Assembly (NCBI GenBank): GCA_035264765.1
Contig: DATFPQ010000128.1
Coordinates: 1-21,430, forward strand
Origin: DATFPQ01 sp035264765
Lineage (GTDB): Bacteria; Actinomycetota; Actinomycetes; Actinomycetales; Angustibacteraceae
Direction: 5' to 3'
DNA: 21,430 nucleotides
The position numbers and the translations under genes were made by a program. The stretch's first letter is position 1; every line of letters begins with the position of its first letter. Below, piece after piece: positions 8,248-15,293 of this stretch. The notes under the pieces are model-generated. The model searched no databases and was not told the DNA's origin. It was given only the letters and a program-made list of their open reading frames with translations.

Positions 8248-8284
8248 GAGCAGGCCGCCTCCCGATGCGGGAGGGGGCCTGCTC
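8248..8284 (-). terminator. Probable terminator of the wall-hydrolase gene
   Basis: GAGCAGGCC (8248-8256) pairs with GGCCTGCTC (8276-8284). A G/G mismatch (8257/8275) follows, then CCTCCCG (8258-8264) pairs with CGGGAGG (8268-8274) around loop ATG. Read on the minus strand it starts 19 nt after the stop codon at 8303 and is followed by GTCGTTTCCC, a short T-run. It is GC-rich enough to work without a long U-tract. Confidence 0.7.
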
Positions 8285-8302
8285 GGGCGGTGCGGCGGAC
8301 GC

Positions 8303-10318
8303 CTACCAGCGGCGGGCGCCCAGCGGGTAGGCCAGCTTCTCCACCGCGACCCAGGTCGCGGTGTCGACGGTGCCGGTCTGCGGCCGCCTCGCCTTGGCCT
8401 GCGCGGACCGGACCGCGGCCGTCGTCCGGGCACCGAAGGCGCCGTCCGCGGTGAGTCGGAGCGCCTTCTGCAGCGCCACGACCGCCGGGCCGCGCGAGCC
8501 CTGGCGCAGCGCCGTCCGGCGGTACGGGAGCAGCGGGTGCGCCGTGAGCTCGACCTTGGCCCAGGTGGCCCGGTCGACGACACCGGTCTTGCGCAGCTTC
8601 TTCACGGCCTGGAACTTCGCCACGGTCGCGGCGGTCATCGCCCCGTACTTGCCGTCCACCGGCGTCATGCCGAGCGCCCGCTGCAGCGCCGTGACCGCCT
8701 TCCCGCGCGACCCCGTGCGCAGCACGGTGTTCTTGTACGCCGACACGCTGGTCGTGGTGGCGGCCGAGGACGCGGACGGCGTGGGAGCCGGCTTCGGCGC
8801 GGGCTTGGGCGCGGGCTTCGGCGCGGGCTTCGGCGCCGGCGTGGCGGTGGGCACGGTCACCAGTCGGCGACCGAGCGGGTAGGCCTGCTGCTCGACCGCG
8901 AGCCAGGTGCGCACGTCGACGAGCCCGGTGGCCGCGCGCCGAGCGCGGGTCTGCGCCGCCTGCACAGCGGCCCTGGTCTGCGGGCCGAACGCGCCGTCCG
9001 CGCTGAGCCGCAGCGTCCGCTGGAGCGCAGCCACGGCCGGGCCCCGCGAACCGGTCGACAGCACCGTCGCCCGGTACGGGAGCAGCGGGTACGCGGCGCG
9101 CTCCACGACGTCCCAGGTGGCCCGGTTGACCACCCCCGTGACCGGGAGCCTGCGGCTGATCTGGAAGGCCTTGACCGCGGTCGTCGTCGCGGGTCCGAAG
9201 GCACCGTCCGCGGAGATGCCGAGCGCCCGCTGCAGCGCCCGGACGCCGGCGCCGCGCGAGCCCTGCCGCAGCGTCGAGCCCTTGTACGGGGTGAGCGTGG
9301 TCGTCCGCGCCAGCGCCTGGTCGGCGGACGTGGGGGTCTTCGAGATCGGCGTGGTCGGGACAGAAGGCACCACGGGCGGCGGGGTGGCGCCGGACGGCAG
9401 GAGCCGCGACCAGGTGGGCTTGTCCAGGACGCCGGTCACCGGCACATGCGCGATGCGCTGCCACCCCATCAGCCTGGACCGGGTGCCGGAGCCGAACACG
9501 CCGTCCTGGCCCAGGCCGAGACGGGACTGGGCGACCTTGACCGCGGAGCCGCTCTGGCCCGGCCAGACGATCGAGTACCGGGACACCGGCGGGGCCGGCA
9601 GGTTCGTGCTGCAGGCGGTGGTGTGCCGCCTGGTGTAGACCGGCGCGGGCTGGCCGCTGTACACGCGGCAGGGACCCTTGTCGTCGTCGACGGTCGGACT
9701 GCCGTCCCACCAGGAGGTGCGCTTCATCGCGCCGTCCCAGGTGAAGGTCGTGTGCACGTGGTCGGTGTGCGCGCTGGCTCCGCTGTACGGCCGCCAGCCC
9801 CGGCTGGAGTAGGCGCCCCAGATGCGCCTGTTCCAGATGACGTACATGATCCCGAGCCGGCGGGCGTTGCCGCCGACGACGCCGCGGGAGTCCCTGCCGG
9901 TCAGCCAGGTGGTCAGAGCGTCCCCGGCCGCCTTCTCCGCCGGGTTGTTGATGCTCAGCATCCAGTCGAACGCGCGTCCCTCCTTGTGCTCGCTCGTGGA
10001 GCCCAGGCCGCAGCCGCGCACGATGCCGCCGTTGCGACCCTGGCGGTACGTGGTCAGCACCATCCGCGCGTAGGCCTCGACACCCGGCTTGGCCGCCGGG
10101 TCGCAGCTGCGCTGGTCCTGGTACGTCGGGACGGCGTCGAGCGCCGCGGGGAGCACCTTGGCGGGCACCGGACGCACCGACACGGCGGCGTCCGCCGGCT
10201 GGGCCACCAACGGTAGCGCGAGGGCGGCGACGCCGGCGGTGAGGGCAAGCCGGGTCGGTGCGCCGACGCTGCGAGCGGGGCTCGGGGAGCCGGAGGACGG
10301 ACGGGTACGGCCGGGCAT
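8303..10318 (-). CDS. Secreted cell-wall hydrolase: M15/VldE-like peptidase domain plus five PG_binding_1 repeats
   Basis: The protein is 671 aa. A Sec-type signal peptide (about 1-44) ends near an ADAAV cleavage-like site. The catalytic region (about 76-200) has SEHKEGRAFDW (H111, D118) and AHTDHVH (H184, D186, H187, H189), the zinc-site pattern of M15-like D,D- or L,D-peptidases, with the RRLGIMYVIWNRRIW stretch shared with ARB_07466/VldE-like domains. Five PG_binding_1 units follow at about 253-305, 348-405, 418-475, 531-590 and 601-660; the first is degenerate. A (KPAP)n linker at about 495-512 separates the last two. It should act outside the cell on peptidoglycan and be held by the repeats. 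ATG 10318 has GGAG 6 nt upstream and is preferred to ATG 10351. It is monocistronic, with its own terminator. Confidence 0.88.
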   Translation of the reverse strand: MPGRTRPSSGSPSPARSVGAPTRLALTAGVAALALPLVAQPADAAVSVRPVPAKVLPAALDAVPTYQDQRSCDPAAKPGVEAYARMVLTTYRQGRNGGIVRGCGLGSTSEHKEGRAFDWMLSINNPAEKAAGDALTTWLTGRDSRGVVGGNARRLGIMYVIWNRRIWGAYSSRGWRPYSGASAHTDHVHTTFTWDGAMKRTSWWDGSPTVDDDKGPCRVYSGQPAPVYTRRHTTACSTNLPAPPVSRYSIVWPGQSGSAVKVAQSRLGLGQDGVFGSGTRSRLMGWQRIAHVPVTGVLDKPTWSRLLPSGATPPPVVPSVPTTPISKTPTSADQALARTTTLTPYKGSTLRQGSRGAGVRALQRALGISADGAFGPATTTAVKAFQISRRLPVTGVVNRATWDVVERAAYPLLPYRATVLSTGSRGPAVAALQRTLRLSADGAFGPQTRAAVQAAQTRARRAATGLVDVRTWLAVEQQAYPLGRRLVTVPTATPAPKPAPKPAPKPAPKPAPTPSASSAATTTSVSAYKNTVLRTGSRGKAVTALQRALGMTPVDGKYGAMTAATVAKFQAVKKLRKTGVVDRATWAKVELTAHPLLPYRRTALRQGSRGPAVVALQKALRLTADGAFGARTTAAVRSAQAKARRPQTGTVDTATWVAVEKLAYPLGARRW
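8790..8837. repeat. Four 12-bp coding tandem repeats (KPAP linker)
   Basis: Four successive 12-bp units of the form GGCTTCGGCGCG occur at 8790-8801, 8802-8813, 8814-8825 and 8826-8837, with one or two substitutions. On the minus strand they encode the Lys-Pro-Ala-Pro linker of the wall hydrolase. The unit length preserves frame, so copy number could vary between strains. Confidence 0.85.
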
Positions 10319-10372
10319 GGGGCACTCCATGGAACCGAGGTGAGGTGTCATTTCTGCGTCGGCCGCTACGGC

Positions 10373-10386
10373 GTGTCACTTGACAC
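10373..10386. promoter_or_regulatory. Palindrome GTGTCA-CT-TGACAC upstream of the wall hydrolase
   Basis: This is a perfect 6-bp inverted repeat with a 2-nt centre, about 55 nt upstream of ATG 10318. A further GTGTCA copy lies at about 10345-10350. The layout resembles an operator for a dimeric regulator. The factor is unknown, and nearby -10 or -35 hexamers are not convincing on the minus strand. Confidence 0.4.
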
Positions 10387-10433
10387 GGGCGTGATCAGTT
10401 GTTGCCGATGAGGCATCTGTGGCGCCGCGGACC

Positions 10434-10497
10434 GTAACAACTAGCCCAAACGGGTGTCCGGAGTCTCGGTTGGTCGCCTCCGGTAACGAAGCGTGAC
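10434..10497. promoter_or_regulatory. GTAAC-type boxes between hydrolase and wall-polymer operon (possible MtrA-like sites)
   Basis: GTAAC occurs at 10434-10438 and again at 10483-10487, the latter followed after 5 nt by GTGAC (10493-10497), forming a loose direct repeat. GTAAC direct repeats are, from memory, reported for the actinobacterial response regulator MtrA, which controls cell-wall hydrolase genes. Here they lie between a wall hydrolase and a wall-polymer operon, so the idea fits, but the match is short and could be chance. Confidence 0.22.
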
Positions 10498-10554
10498 GAA
10501 CGCGGGCGCTTGCTGCGAACCGGCATGGCGCGCGGGCTCGCGCCGGCCGGCCGA

Positions 10555-10560
10555 TACGAT
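10555..10560 (+). promoter_or_regulatory. Candidate -10 element (TACGAT) for the wall-polymer operon
   Basis: TACGAT ends 7 nt before GTG 10568, so the transcript would start at or beside the initiation codon. No ribosome site precedes the GTG and no -35 consensus is evident. This is a probable leaderless promoter driving the three plus-strand genes to 13607. Confidence 0.45.
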
Positions 10561-10567
10561 CGCCCGC

Positions 10568-11473
10568 GTGGACGCCGCCGACCGGACCGAACCGCTCGTC
10601 GGCGCCGTCGTCCTCACCCAGGGCCGCCGCCCGGCCGAGCTGGACACCGCCCTCGCCTCCCTGCTCGCGCAGAAGGGCGTGGCGCTCGACGTCGTCGTGG
10701 TCGGCAACGGCTGGCAGCCCACCGGCCTGCGCGCCGGCGTCACCCGCACCGTCACCTTGCCGGAGAACCGAGGCATCCCCGCCGGCCGCAACGCCGGCGT
10801 CGACGCGGTGGGTGGCGACCTGCTGCTCTTCCTGGACGACGACGCCGCCCTCATCGACAACGGTTTCCTCCAGGAGGTGGCCCGGCGGTTCGACGCCGAC
10901 CCGTCCCTCGGCATGGTCCAGCCCCGCGTCGACGTCGCCGGCGGTGGCGAGCCGCCGCGCCGGTGGACGCCGCGCGCCCGGGTGGGCGACCGCACCCGGT
11001 CGTCGGACGTCCTGTCGGTGTGGGAGGGCGTCGTGGTGATCCGCCGGGCCGCCTTCGAGGCCGCGGGGGGGTGGCCGGACCCGTTCTTCTACGCCCACGA
11101 GGGCATCGAGCTGGCGTGGCGGGTGTGGGACGCGGGCTGGCGGGTCCGCTACCTCGGCGACCTCCCCGTGCAGCACCCGCTCACCTCGCCGGCCCGCCAC
11201 GCCGACCACCTGCGGCTGGACGCGCGCAACCGGGTCTGGCTGGCCCGCCGCAACCTGCCCTGGCCGGCGGCTGCCGCCTACCTGACCCTGCGGGGCGGGC
11301 TGCAGGTCGCCCGGCTGGCCCGCACGCCCGGCGCGCTGGCGACCTGGGGCCGCGGCTGGCTGGAGGGCTGGCGGACGCCCGCCGGTCCGCGCCGCCCGCT
11401 CCGGTACCGCACGCTCGCCCGCATGGCCGCGGCCACGGGAGCCGTCTCCGTGCTGTCCCGCGGTCCGCGATGA
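10568..11473 (+). CDS. Glycosyltransferase family 2
   Basis: The protein is 301 aa with a GT-A fold. It opens with VGAVVLTQGRRP and a short nucleotide-binding strand, has the ENRGIPAGRNAGVDA element (about 66-80), and has the metal-binding FLDDDAA (Asp90-92). A downstream acidic/aromatic element HEGIELAWRVW (about 177-187) corresponds to the catalytic ED region of bacterial GT2 enzymes. The C-terminus has no clear membrane segment, so it is probably a peripheral cytoplasmic enzyme. GTG 10568 is supported by the -10-like hexamer just upstream and by loss of family similarity before it. Its TGA overlaps the next start (ATGA). It is likely to add a sugar to the wall polymer made with the next two genes; rhamnosyl or galactosyl transfer is possible but cannot be decided. 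Confidence 0.87.
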   Translation: MDAADRTEPLVGAVVLTQGRRPAELDTALASLLAQKGVALDVVVVGNGWQPTGLRAGVTRTVTLPENRGIPAGRNAGVDAVGGDLLLFLDDDAALIDNGFLQEVARRFDADPSLGMVQPRVDVAGGGEPPRRWTPRARVGDRTRSSDVLSVWEGVVVIRRAAFEAAGGWPDPFFYAHEGIELAWRVWDAGWRVRYLGDLPVQHPLTSPARHADHLRLDARNRVWLARRNLPWPAAAAYLTLRGGLQVARLARTPGALATWGRGWLEGWRTPAGPRRPLRYRTLARMAAATGAVSVLSRGPR

Positions 11474-12747
11474 GCCGGCTCGTCTCGCTCGGCGCCGGCG
11501 GCCTCCCGGTCCGGGCCCGCGCCACGGTGCGCCGCGTCGGCGGCCGGTGGGTGCGGCGGCTCGGGCTGCTGCCCGGGGGCGAGCCGGACCGCCTCGGCGA
11601 GGACGACCGGCTGACCGGGACGGTCCTCGACCAGCCGGTGATGGTGTTCTTCCCCGAGCCGCCCAATAACGCGTACCAGCTCGAGCAGTGGTTCGCCCCG
11701 CTGACCGCCCTCGCCGCCGAGCTGCCGGTCGTCGTCATCACCCAGGACAGCCGCACCACCCGGCTGGTGGGGTCCGGCTCCTCCCTGCCGGTGCACTGCG
11801 TGGCGCGCACCGCCACCCTGGACGGCCTGGTGGCCCGCAGCGACGTCGGGCTGGCGCTGTACGTGAGCCACCACCCGGCCAACTTCGCCGCCCTGCGGCA
11901 CGCGGGGATGGCACACGTCTACCTGGGTCACGGCGACAGCGACAAGGGGGGCTCGGCGTCCAACCAGCTCAAGGCGTACGACTACGCCTTCGTGGCCGGG
12001 GACGCCGGCGTCGACCGGATCCGGCAGACCCTGACCTGGTACGACGCCGACGCGCGCACCCTGAAGGTCGGCCGCCCGCAGCTCGACCTGCCGATCGCCG
12101 GGCTGCCGCACGAGCACCCTGAGCAGCAGCGGCCGGGGCCGAGCCGAGTGCTGTACGCCCCCACCTGGGAGGGTGCACAGCCCTCGGTGCGGTACGGCTC
12201 GGTGACCAGCCACGGCCCCGCGCTGGTGCGGTCGCTGCTCGACGACGGTCTGGAGGTCGTGTACCGGCCGCACCCGCGCAGCGGAGCCAACGACTCGCGG
12301 GTCCGCGAGGCCGACCTGGCGCTGCGCCGGCTGGTCACCGACCACCCGGGCGGGCGCGGCCGGGTCGACCCGGGTCGCCCGCTGGCCGACGCGCTGCACG
12401 AGGCGGACCTGCTCGTCACCGACATCTCGTCGCTGGCGATGGAGTGGCTGCCGTCGCTGAAGCCGCTCGTCGTCACGACTCCGGGCGCCGCCGGACTGGA
12501 GGTGCCGGCGTCGCCGCTGCTCAGCGCGGTCCCGCGGCTCAGCGCGGAGCAGGCCCCCGCGGCCGCCGCGCTGATCCGGCCGCTGCTCGAGCGGGACGAC
12601 GGCGTGGCCGCCCGCCGCGCCCTGGTGCAGCACTACCTGGGCGACACCACGCCCGGCGCGGCAACGCTGCGGTTCGTGTCCGCGTGCCGGACGGTCCTGG
12701 AGAGCTTCCAGGCCGACCGCCGGCGGCTGAACCAGGAGGCGCTGTGA
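11470..12747 (+). CDS. CDP-glycerol:polyol-phosphate glycerophosphotransferase family (TagF/TarB-like)
   Basis: The protein is 425 aa and belongs to the Glyphos_transf family. Visible motifs are YLGHGDSDKGG (about 151-161, with the His-Gly that is catalytic in TagF), LYAPTWEG (about 228-235), YRPHPR (about 265-270) and TDISSLAMEW (about 317-326). This order matches teichoic-acid polymerases and primases, which transfer glycerol-phosphate or ribitol-phosphate from CDP-activated donors to a lipid-linked acceptor at the inner membrane face. It is close to the length of single-addition TarB-type enzymes and much shorter than TagF with its N-terminal extension, so it may add one or few units; that is inference. 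ATG 11470 overlaps the upstream TGA, and its own TGA overlaps the following GTG (GTGA). No CDP-glycerol cytidylyltransferase (TagD) lies in the window. Confidence 0.88.
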   Translation: MSRLVSLGAGGLPVRARATVRRVGGRWVRRLGLLPGGEPDRLGEDDRLTGTVLDQPVMVFFPEPPNNAYQLEQWFAPLTALAAELPVVVITQDSRTTRLVGSGSSLPVHCVARTATLDGLVARSDVGLALYVSHHPANFAALRHAGMAHVYLGHGDSDKGGSASNQLKAYDYAFVAGDAGVDRIRQTLTWYDADARTLKVGRPQLDLPIAGLPHEHPEQQRPGPSRVLYAPTWEGAQPSVRYGSVTSHGPALVRSLLDDGLEVVYRPHPRSGANDSRVREADLALRRLVTDHPGGRGRVDPGRPLADALHEADLLVTDISSLAMEWLPSLKPLVVTTPGAAGLEVPASPLLSAVPRLSAEQAPAAAALIRPLLERDDGVAARRALVQHYLGDTTPGAATLRFVSACRTVLESFQADRRRLNQEAL

Positions 12748-13607
12748 GCGTGTCCCCGGCGTCCCGACCGAACGGGACGCAGCCGGCTCCCCCGGCAGCG
12801 CGTCCGGCGCGGCCCACCATCGCCGAGCTGCGGGCGGTGTGCCAGCCTCCCGCGATCCGAGGCCGCCGAACCGCCGAGCACTGGGTCGGCGACCTGTACC
12901 AACGGCGGATCTCCCCCTACGTGACCCGCGTGCTCGTGCGGCTCGGGCTGTCCGCGAACGCGGTCACCTGGCTGATGATCGTCACCGGCTGGTCGTCGGC
13001 TCTCGTGCTGCTGATCCCCGGCCCGGCCGGCGGGCTGCTGTGCCCGGTGCTGACCCAGCTGCAGATGCTCTGGGACGCCAGCGACGGCGAGGTCGCCCGC
13101 TGGCGGTCGACGTCCAGCCCGTTCGGCGTGTTCCTGGACAAGGTCGGGCACTACACGACCGAGGCGCTGATCCCGCTGATGCTGGGTGTGCGGGCGGCCG
13201 GTGGGGTCGGCAGCCTGCTGGCCGGCGGACCGGCGGACGCGTACCGGTGGACCACGCTCGGCGCCCTGCTGGCCCTGGTCATCGTCCTCAACAAGGCGCT
13301 CAACGACATGGTGCACGTGGCCCGCGCGTCCGCCGGACTGGAGCGGCTGACCGACGACGCCGGCACGGCCGCGCCGCGACCGGGACTGGTGGCGACCGCC
13401 CGGCGGATGGCCCGGTTCCTGCCGTTCCACCGGCTGTACCACTCGATCGAGCTCAGCCTGCTGATCCTGGTCGCGACCCTGGGCGACCTCGTGGTGGGGT
13501 CCGACGCCGTCACGCGCTGGCTGCTGGTCGGCCTGGTGGTGGCCGCGACGCTCTCGCTCGTCGGCCACTTCCTGGTGATCTGCAGCTCCCGCAAGCTGCG
13601 CGCCTGA
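12744..13607 (+). CDS. CDP-alcohol phosphatidyltransferase family protein with an altered signature motif
   Basis: The protein is 287 aa. An N-terminal cytoplasmic stretch with RRTAEHWVGDLYQRRISPYVT (about 41-61) is followed by several membrane helices. The CDP-OH-P signature spans 111-136: D111, D114-G115, A118-R119, G128 and D132 are present, but the position of the fourth Asp is His136 (FLDKVGHYTTE). Family enzymes displace CMP from a CDP-alcohol with another alcohol and use the Asp residues for two metals and as general base. GTG 12744 overlaps the TGA of the glycerophosphotransferase gene, so the enzyme is made together with it. It may link a polyol-phosphate or phosphodiester headgroup into the wall polymer rather than make a bulk phospholipid; that is inference. 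It converges on the ABC exporter with 40 nt between stops. Confidence 0.85.
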   Translation: MSVSPASRPNGTQPAPPAARPARPTIAELRAVCQPPAIRGRRTAEHWVGDLYQRRISPYVTRVLVRLGLSANAVTWLMIVTGWSSALVLLIPGPAGGLLCPVLTQLQMLWDASDGEVARWRSTSSPFGVFLDKVGHYTTEALIPLMLGVRAAGGVGSLLAGGPADAYRWTTLGALLALVIVLNKALNDMVHVARASAGLERLTDDAGTAAPRPGLVATARRMARFLPFHRLYHSIELSLLILVATLGDLVVGSDAVTRWLLVGLVVAATLSLVGHFLVICSSRKLRA

Positions 13608-13647
13608 CCGCCGAGGTCCTTCCGCTCCGCCAGCCGGACCGGCGTGC

Positions 13648-14397
13648 TCAGTGCTTGCGCTGGTCCGCCTCGTAGGCAGCCAGGGCGTCCTCGACCGGGC
13701 CGTCCTCCTTGAGCACGCCGCCCTGCAGGTACAGGCCCCGGGTGCAGAACCGGCGCAGGTCCCGCTCGTTGTGCGAGACGAGGAACAGCGTCCGGCCGCT
13801 GCCCACCAGCTCCTCCATCCGCGTGTAGCACTTCTCCTTGAACCGCTTGTCGCCCACCGCGAGCACCTCGTCGACGAGCACCACGGGCTCGTCCAGCGTC
13901 GTGATCACCGAGAAGCCGAGCCGAACCTGCATGCCGCTGGAGAAGTGCCGGAACGGCGTGTCCAGGAAGTCCCCGATCTCGGCGAACGCGACGATGTCGT
14001 CGAAGCGCTCCTCGATCTGCTCGTTGGTGAGCCCGTGCAGGCCGGCCGTGAGCCAGATGTTGTCGCGGGCGGTCAGGTCGCCCACGAAGCCGCCGGTGAG
14101 CTCGATAAGCGGCGCCACGCCACCGCGGACGGCGACCTTCCCCTCGTCGGGCAGCAGCACTCCGGCGATCAGCTTGAGCAGCGTGCTCTTGCCCTGGCCG
14201 TTGGCGCCGACCAGCCCCACGGCCTCGCCCTGGCGGACCTGGAACGTCACGTCCCGCAGCGCCCAGAAGGACCCCCGTGGGGACGTCGACTCGCCCTTGA
14301 AGAGCATCTCGCGCAGCGACAGCCGTTGCCTGCGGTTGCGCAGGAACCGGATGCCCAGCTCCTTGGCCTCGATCACCGGCGCTGCGTCCGCCGTCAC
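13648..14397 (-). CDS. ABC transporter ATP-binding protein, TagH/Wzt-like polysaccharide exporter
   Basis: The protein is 249 aa. It has Walker A GANGQGKST (about 64-72), the exporter-type signature FSSGMQVRLGFSV (about 152-164, in place of LSGGQ), Walker B VVLVDEVLAVGD (about 172-183) and the switch His209 (LVSHNERD). These variants are typical of ATPases that export teichoic acids and O-antigens. It ends soon after the nucleotide-binding domain, so it lacks the C-terminal carbohydrate-binding domain of the long Wzt type. That suggests export without recognition of a modified chain end. GTG 14397 is 1 nt after the permease stop, so the two form a coupled pair. It would pair with the permease upstream to flip a lipid-linked wall polymer to the outer face. 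Confidence 0.9.
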   Translation of the reverse strand: MTADAAPVIEAKELGIRFLRNRRQRLSLREMLFKGESTSPRGSFWALRDVTFQVRQGEAVGLVGANGQGKSTLLKLIAGVLLPDEGKVAVRGGVAPLIELTGGFVGDLTARDNIWLTAGLHGLTNEQIEERFDDIVAFAEIGDFLDTPFRHFSSGMQVRLGFSVITTLDEPVVLVDEVLAVGDKRFKEKCYTRMEELVGSGRTLFLVSHNERDLRRFCTRGLYLQGGVLKEDGPVEDALAAYEADQRKH

Positions 14398-14398
14398 G

Positions 14399-15193
14399 TC
14401 ACAGCTCCTTCAGCACGGGGCTCTCGAGCCGGGCGAAGATCCGGGCGCCCAGCAACAGGACCAGCACGCAGACCAGCGCCGACACGCCGATCACCCGAAC
14501 GCTCGCCATCTCCGCCGGGAACACCGAGGCGCGGTAGAGGTCCAGGATGCCGGTGAGCGGGTTGAGGGCGTACAGCTGCCGGATCACCGGGCTGTCGATG
14601 CTCTTCACCGAGTACAGGATCGGCGTCGCGTAGAACGCCATCCGCAGCACGATCCGGACCACCCGGGCCAGGTCGCGCACGAGCACGGTGACGGACGCCA
14701 CCAGCAGGCCGAGCCCGGTCAGCAGCACGGCCTGCAGCACCAGCCCGAGCGGGAAGAAGATCGTCTGCCAGGTCAGCCCGGTGCGGTTCGCCACCATGAA
14801 GATCGCGATGACCGGCAGCGAGAACAGGTACTCCAGCCCCTTGGACAGGACCACCTTCAGCACCCAGATCTCCCGCGGCAGCCGGGTCGAGCGGACCAGC
14901 CGGGTCTCCGACGTCAGGGCCCGCGTGGTGTCGGTCACCGTGCCGTTGAACCACTGCCAGGCCAGCTGGCCGAAGGCCAGGTACAGGATGTACGGCTCCT
15001 CGCCGACGTCGCGCCCGTGGAAGATCAGCGAGAACACGAACCAGTAGATGAGGATCATCATGAACGGGTCCAGGACCGTCCACAGGTAGCCCAGCGCCGA
15101 GCTGGCGTAGCGGACCTTGAGGTCGCGCCGGACGAGCAGCCACAGGATGCGCCGATGATCCACGAGGGCGCGCACGCGAGCGGCCAAGCTCAT
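14399..15193 (-). CDS. ABC-2 type permease, TagG/Wzm-like polysaccharide exporter
   Basis: The protein is 264 aa with six hydrophobic segments. It begins with a cytoplasmic helix ending in LVRRDLKVRYASSALGYLW (about 21-39), the amphipathic start conserved in TagG and Wzm permeases. The LPREIWVLKVVLS element (about 105-117) and the LNPLTGILDLYR segment near the C-terminus are also typical. With the adjacent ATPase it should export a lipid-linked polymer such as teichoic acid. ATG 15193 has a GGTGAGG just upstream. About 100 nt separate it from the upstream GT2 stop, so it may have its own promoter; TAGGTT and TAGGGT hexamers are present there but have no clear -35. Name by similarity only. Confidence 0.9.
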   Translation of the reverse strand: MSLAARVRALVDHRRILWLLVRRDLKVRYASSALGYLWTVLDPFMMILIYWFVFSLIFHGRDVGEEPYILYLAFGQLAWQWFNGTVTDTTRALTSETRLVRSTRLPREIWVLKVVLSKGLEYLFSLPVIAIFMVANRTGLTWQTIFFPLGLVLQAVLLTGLGLLVASVTVLVRDLARVVRIVLRMAFYATPILYSVKSIDSPVIRQLYALNPLTGILDLYRASVFPAEMASVRVIGVSALVCVLVLLLGARIFARLESPVLKEL

Positions 15194-15293
15194 GCCTCAC
15201 CCCGTCCGTCCCTGTGGCCGACCCCGGCTCACCCGGCGGGGAACCTACCAGGACACCCTAGTTCGGCCCGGCTCAGCCCCGGTCACCGACCGG

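Noticed and set aside
8790..8837. Possible CRISPR-like or minisatellite array
   Set aside because: Units are 12 bp with no spacers and encode an in-frame Lys-Pro-Ala-Pro linker.
10319..10567. Possible c-di-AMP (ydaO-type) riboswitch before the wall hydrolase
   Set aside because: Considered because such riboswitches precede wall-hydrolase genes in actinomycetes, but I could not find the conserved core or a convincing fold on the minus strand.
10510..11469. N-terminal extension of the glycerophosphotransferase frame
   Set aside because: It lies inside the GT2 gene in another frame and has no domain signal; the ATGA overlap fixes the start at 11470.
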